Below, piece by piece: positions 13,226 to 13,608 of a DNA stretch of 13,608 bases. Within the stretch, counting starts at the first letter, position 1; the number at the start of each line of letters is the position of its first letter. A program made the translations under genes and the position numbers. The stretch comes from Acidimicrobiia bacterium (GTDB lineage Bacteria; Actinomycetota; Acidimicrobiia; IMCC26256; JAENVU01), in contig JANYLF010000040.1 in the NCBI GenBank assembly GCA_025357995.1, positions 1-13,608 of the forward strand, in the 5' to 3' direction. The notes below the pieces were generated by a model. It did no database searches. It was not told where the DNA came from and saw only the letters and a program-made list of their open reading frames with translations.

Positions 13226-13608
13226 GTGACTGGAACGGACGCTGATCTGCTCGTCATCGGCGCGGGTCCGGCCGGGTGCGCGGCCGCGATCAACGCGACG
13301 CGTGCCGGTCGATCGGTGGTCGTGGTCGATCGGTCGGTATTCCCACGGGACAAGACCTGTGGCGATGGGCTCACCACGGGCGCCCTGCGCCAGCTCGACC
13401 GGCTCGGCATCGGACTCGGAGACCTGAGCGCCTCGGCGCAGGTCTCGGAGGTGGCGATCCTCGGGCCGACGGGTCGTCACATCGAGCTCCCGCTGCCGTC
13501 CGATGCCGAGCCGGTCGAGCTGGCGCAGGGCGCCCGTGGTGAGCCCATCGCCACAGGTCTTGTCCCGTGGGAATACCGACCGATCGACCACGACCACCGA
13601 TCGACCGG
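13226..13608 (+). CDS. Geranylgeranyl reductase family FAD-dependent oxidoreductase, N-terminus (partial, chimeric end)
   Basis: The start of a flavoprotein of the geranylgeranyl reductase/FixC-like group, whose members reduce isoprenoid or menaquinone side chains or move electrons to quinone. The dinucleotide-binding motif VIGAGPAGCAAA (residues 10-21) leads to VVVVDR with D35 for the FAD ribose. FPRDKTCGDGLT (39-50) is the family's conserved substrate and FAD region. Translation is trustworthy only to about residue 90 (position 13497). After that the bases are the reverse complement of 13305-13415, so residues from about 91 are antisense of the gene itself and cannot be real. The GTG start follows a leaderless-type -10. 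It is divergent from etfB, and a link to ETF or quinone electron flow is plausible but inferred. Confidence 0.8.
   Translation, partial: MTGTDADLLVIGAGPAGCAAAINATRAGRSVVVVDRSVFPRDKTCGDGLTTGALRQLDRLGIGLGDLSASAQVSEVAILGPTGRHIELPLPSDAEPVELAQGARGEPIATGLVPWEYRPIDHDHRST
13305..13415 (+). repeat. Left arm of a 111-bp perfect inverted repeat
   Basis: This stretch is perfectly complementary to 13498-13608, position i pairing with 26913-i. It is the genuine coding arm, encoding residues 27-64 of the flavoprotein including DKTCGDGL. Confidence 0.97.
13498..13608 (-). repeat. Right arm of the 111-bp inverted repeat, probably a foldback artefact
   Basis: A perfect reverse complement of 13305-13415, running to the very end of the window and separated from the left arm by 82 bases. 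The first five bases, GTCCG, pair with CGGAC at 13411-13415 and could be the microhomology where a polymerase or assembler switched strand. Confidence 0.95.

Noticed and set aside
13091..13597. Minus-strand frame whose N-terminus also reads VVVDRSVFPRDKTCGDGL
   Set aside because: It is the mirror image created by the inverted repeat at the window end, not a second flavoprotein.

Overview
The window is GC-rich DNA, about two thirds G+C by eye, with tightly packed genes. It most likely comes from an actinobacterium. The clearest lineage sign is a mycothiol-dependent maleylpyruvate isomerase-type protein, because mycothiol is an actinobacterial thiol. Frequent GTG/TTG starts and apparently leaderless genes agree with this. 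The lipid and aromatic catabolism content would suit an acidimicrobial-type lineage, but I cannot fix the class from the sequence. I see no rRNA, tRNA, CRISPR array or intact mobile element, and no gene-free stretch longer than about 300 bases.

Layout, left to right. (1) 1-276: the 3' end of purK (purine synthesis). (2) 381-2222: a tightly overlapping plus-strand set of two secreted, Pro/Ala/Thr-rich proteins and a ferric-reductase-like membrane cytochrome with two bis-histidine helices. (3) 2224-5243: a minus-strand operon read SMP-30/gluconolactonase -> mycothiol-dependent isomerase-like protein (with a one-base frameshift) -> alpha-methylacyl-CoA racemase-like CoA transferase. (4) 5378-6391: a plus-strand AttH/DUF7064-like protein. 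It converges with a minus-strand group, 8435 down to 6388: cyclic-nucleotide-binding protein -> methyltransferase -> PhyH-type dioxygenase. (5) 8519-11243: a plus-strand aminoglycoside-phosphotransferase-like/DUF6285 fusion, exonuclease III and a small single-pass membrane protein. (6) 11350-13094: etfB-etfA on the minus strand. (7) 13226 to the end: the N-terminus of a geranylgeranyl-reductase-family flavoprotein.

How they fit together: racemase/CoA transferase, PhyH dioxygenase, APH-like kinase, SMP-30 lactonase, mycothiol isomerase and ETF are all families met in catabolism of branched lipids, terpenoids, steroids or aromatics. ETF would carry electrons from acyl-CoA dehydrogenases encoded elsewhere, and the flavoprotein beside it may act on quinone or isoprenoid substrates. 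This pathway reading is inference from families and order. No substrate can be named.

Two points matter for anyone using the sequence. The last 111 bases are a perfect reverse complement of 13305-13415, which looks like a foldback chimera or assembly artefact at a contig end, so everything after about 13497 should be distrusted. A single missing base near 3578 destroys the natural end of the mycothiol isomerase gene and falsely fuses it in frame to the downstream CoA transferase. The least familiar biology is the 381-2222 cassette. I found no convincing evidence of a wholly new defence or mobile system.
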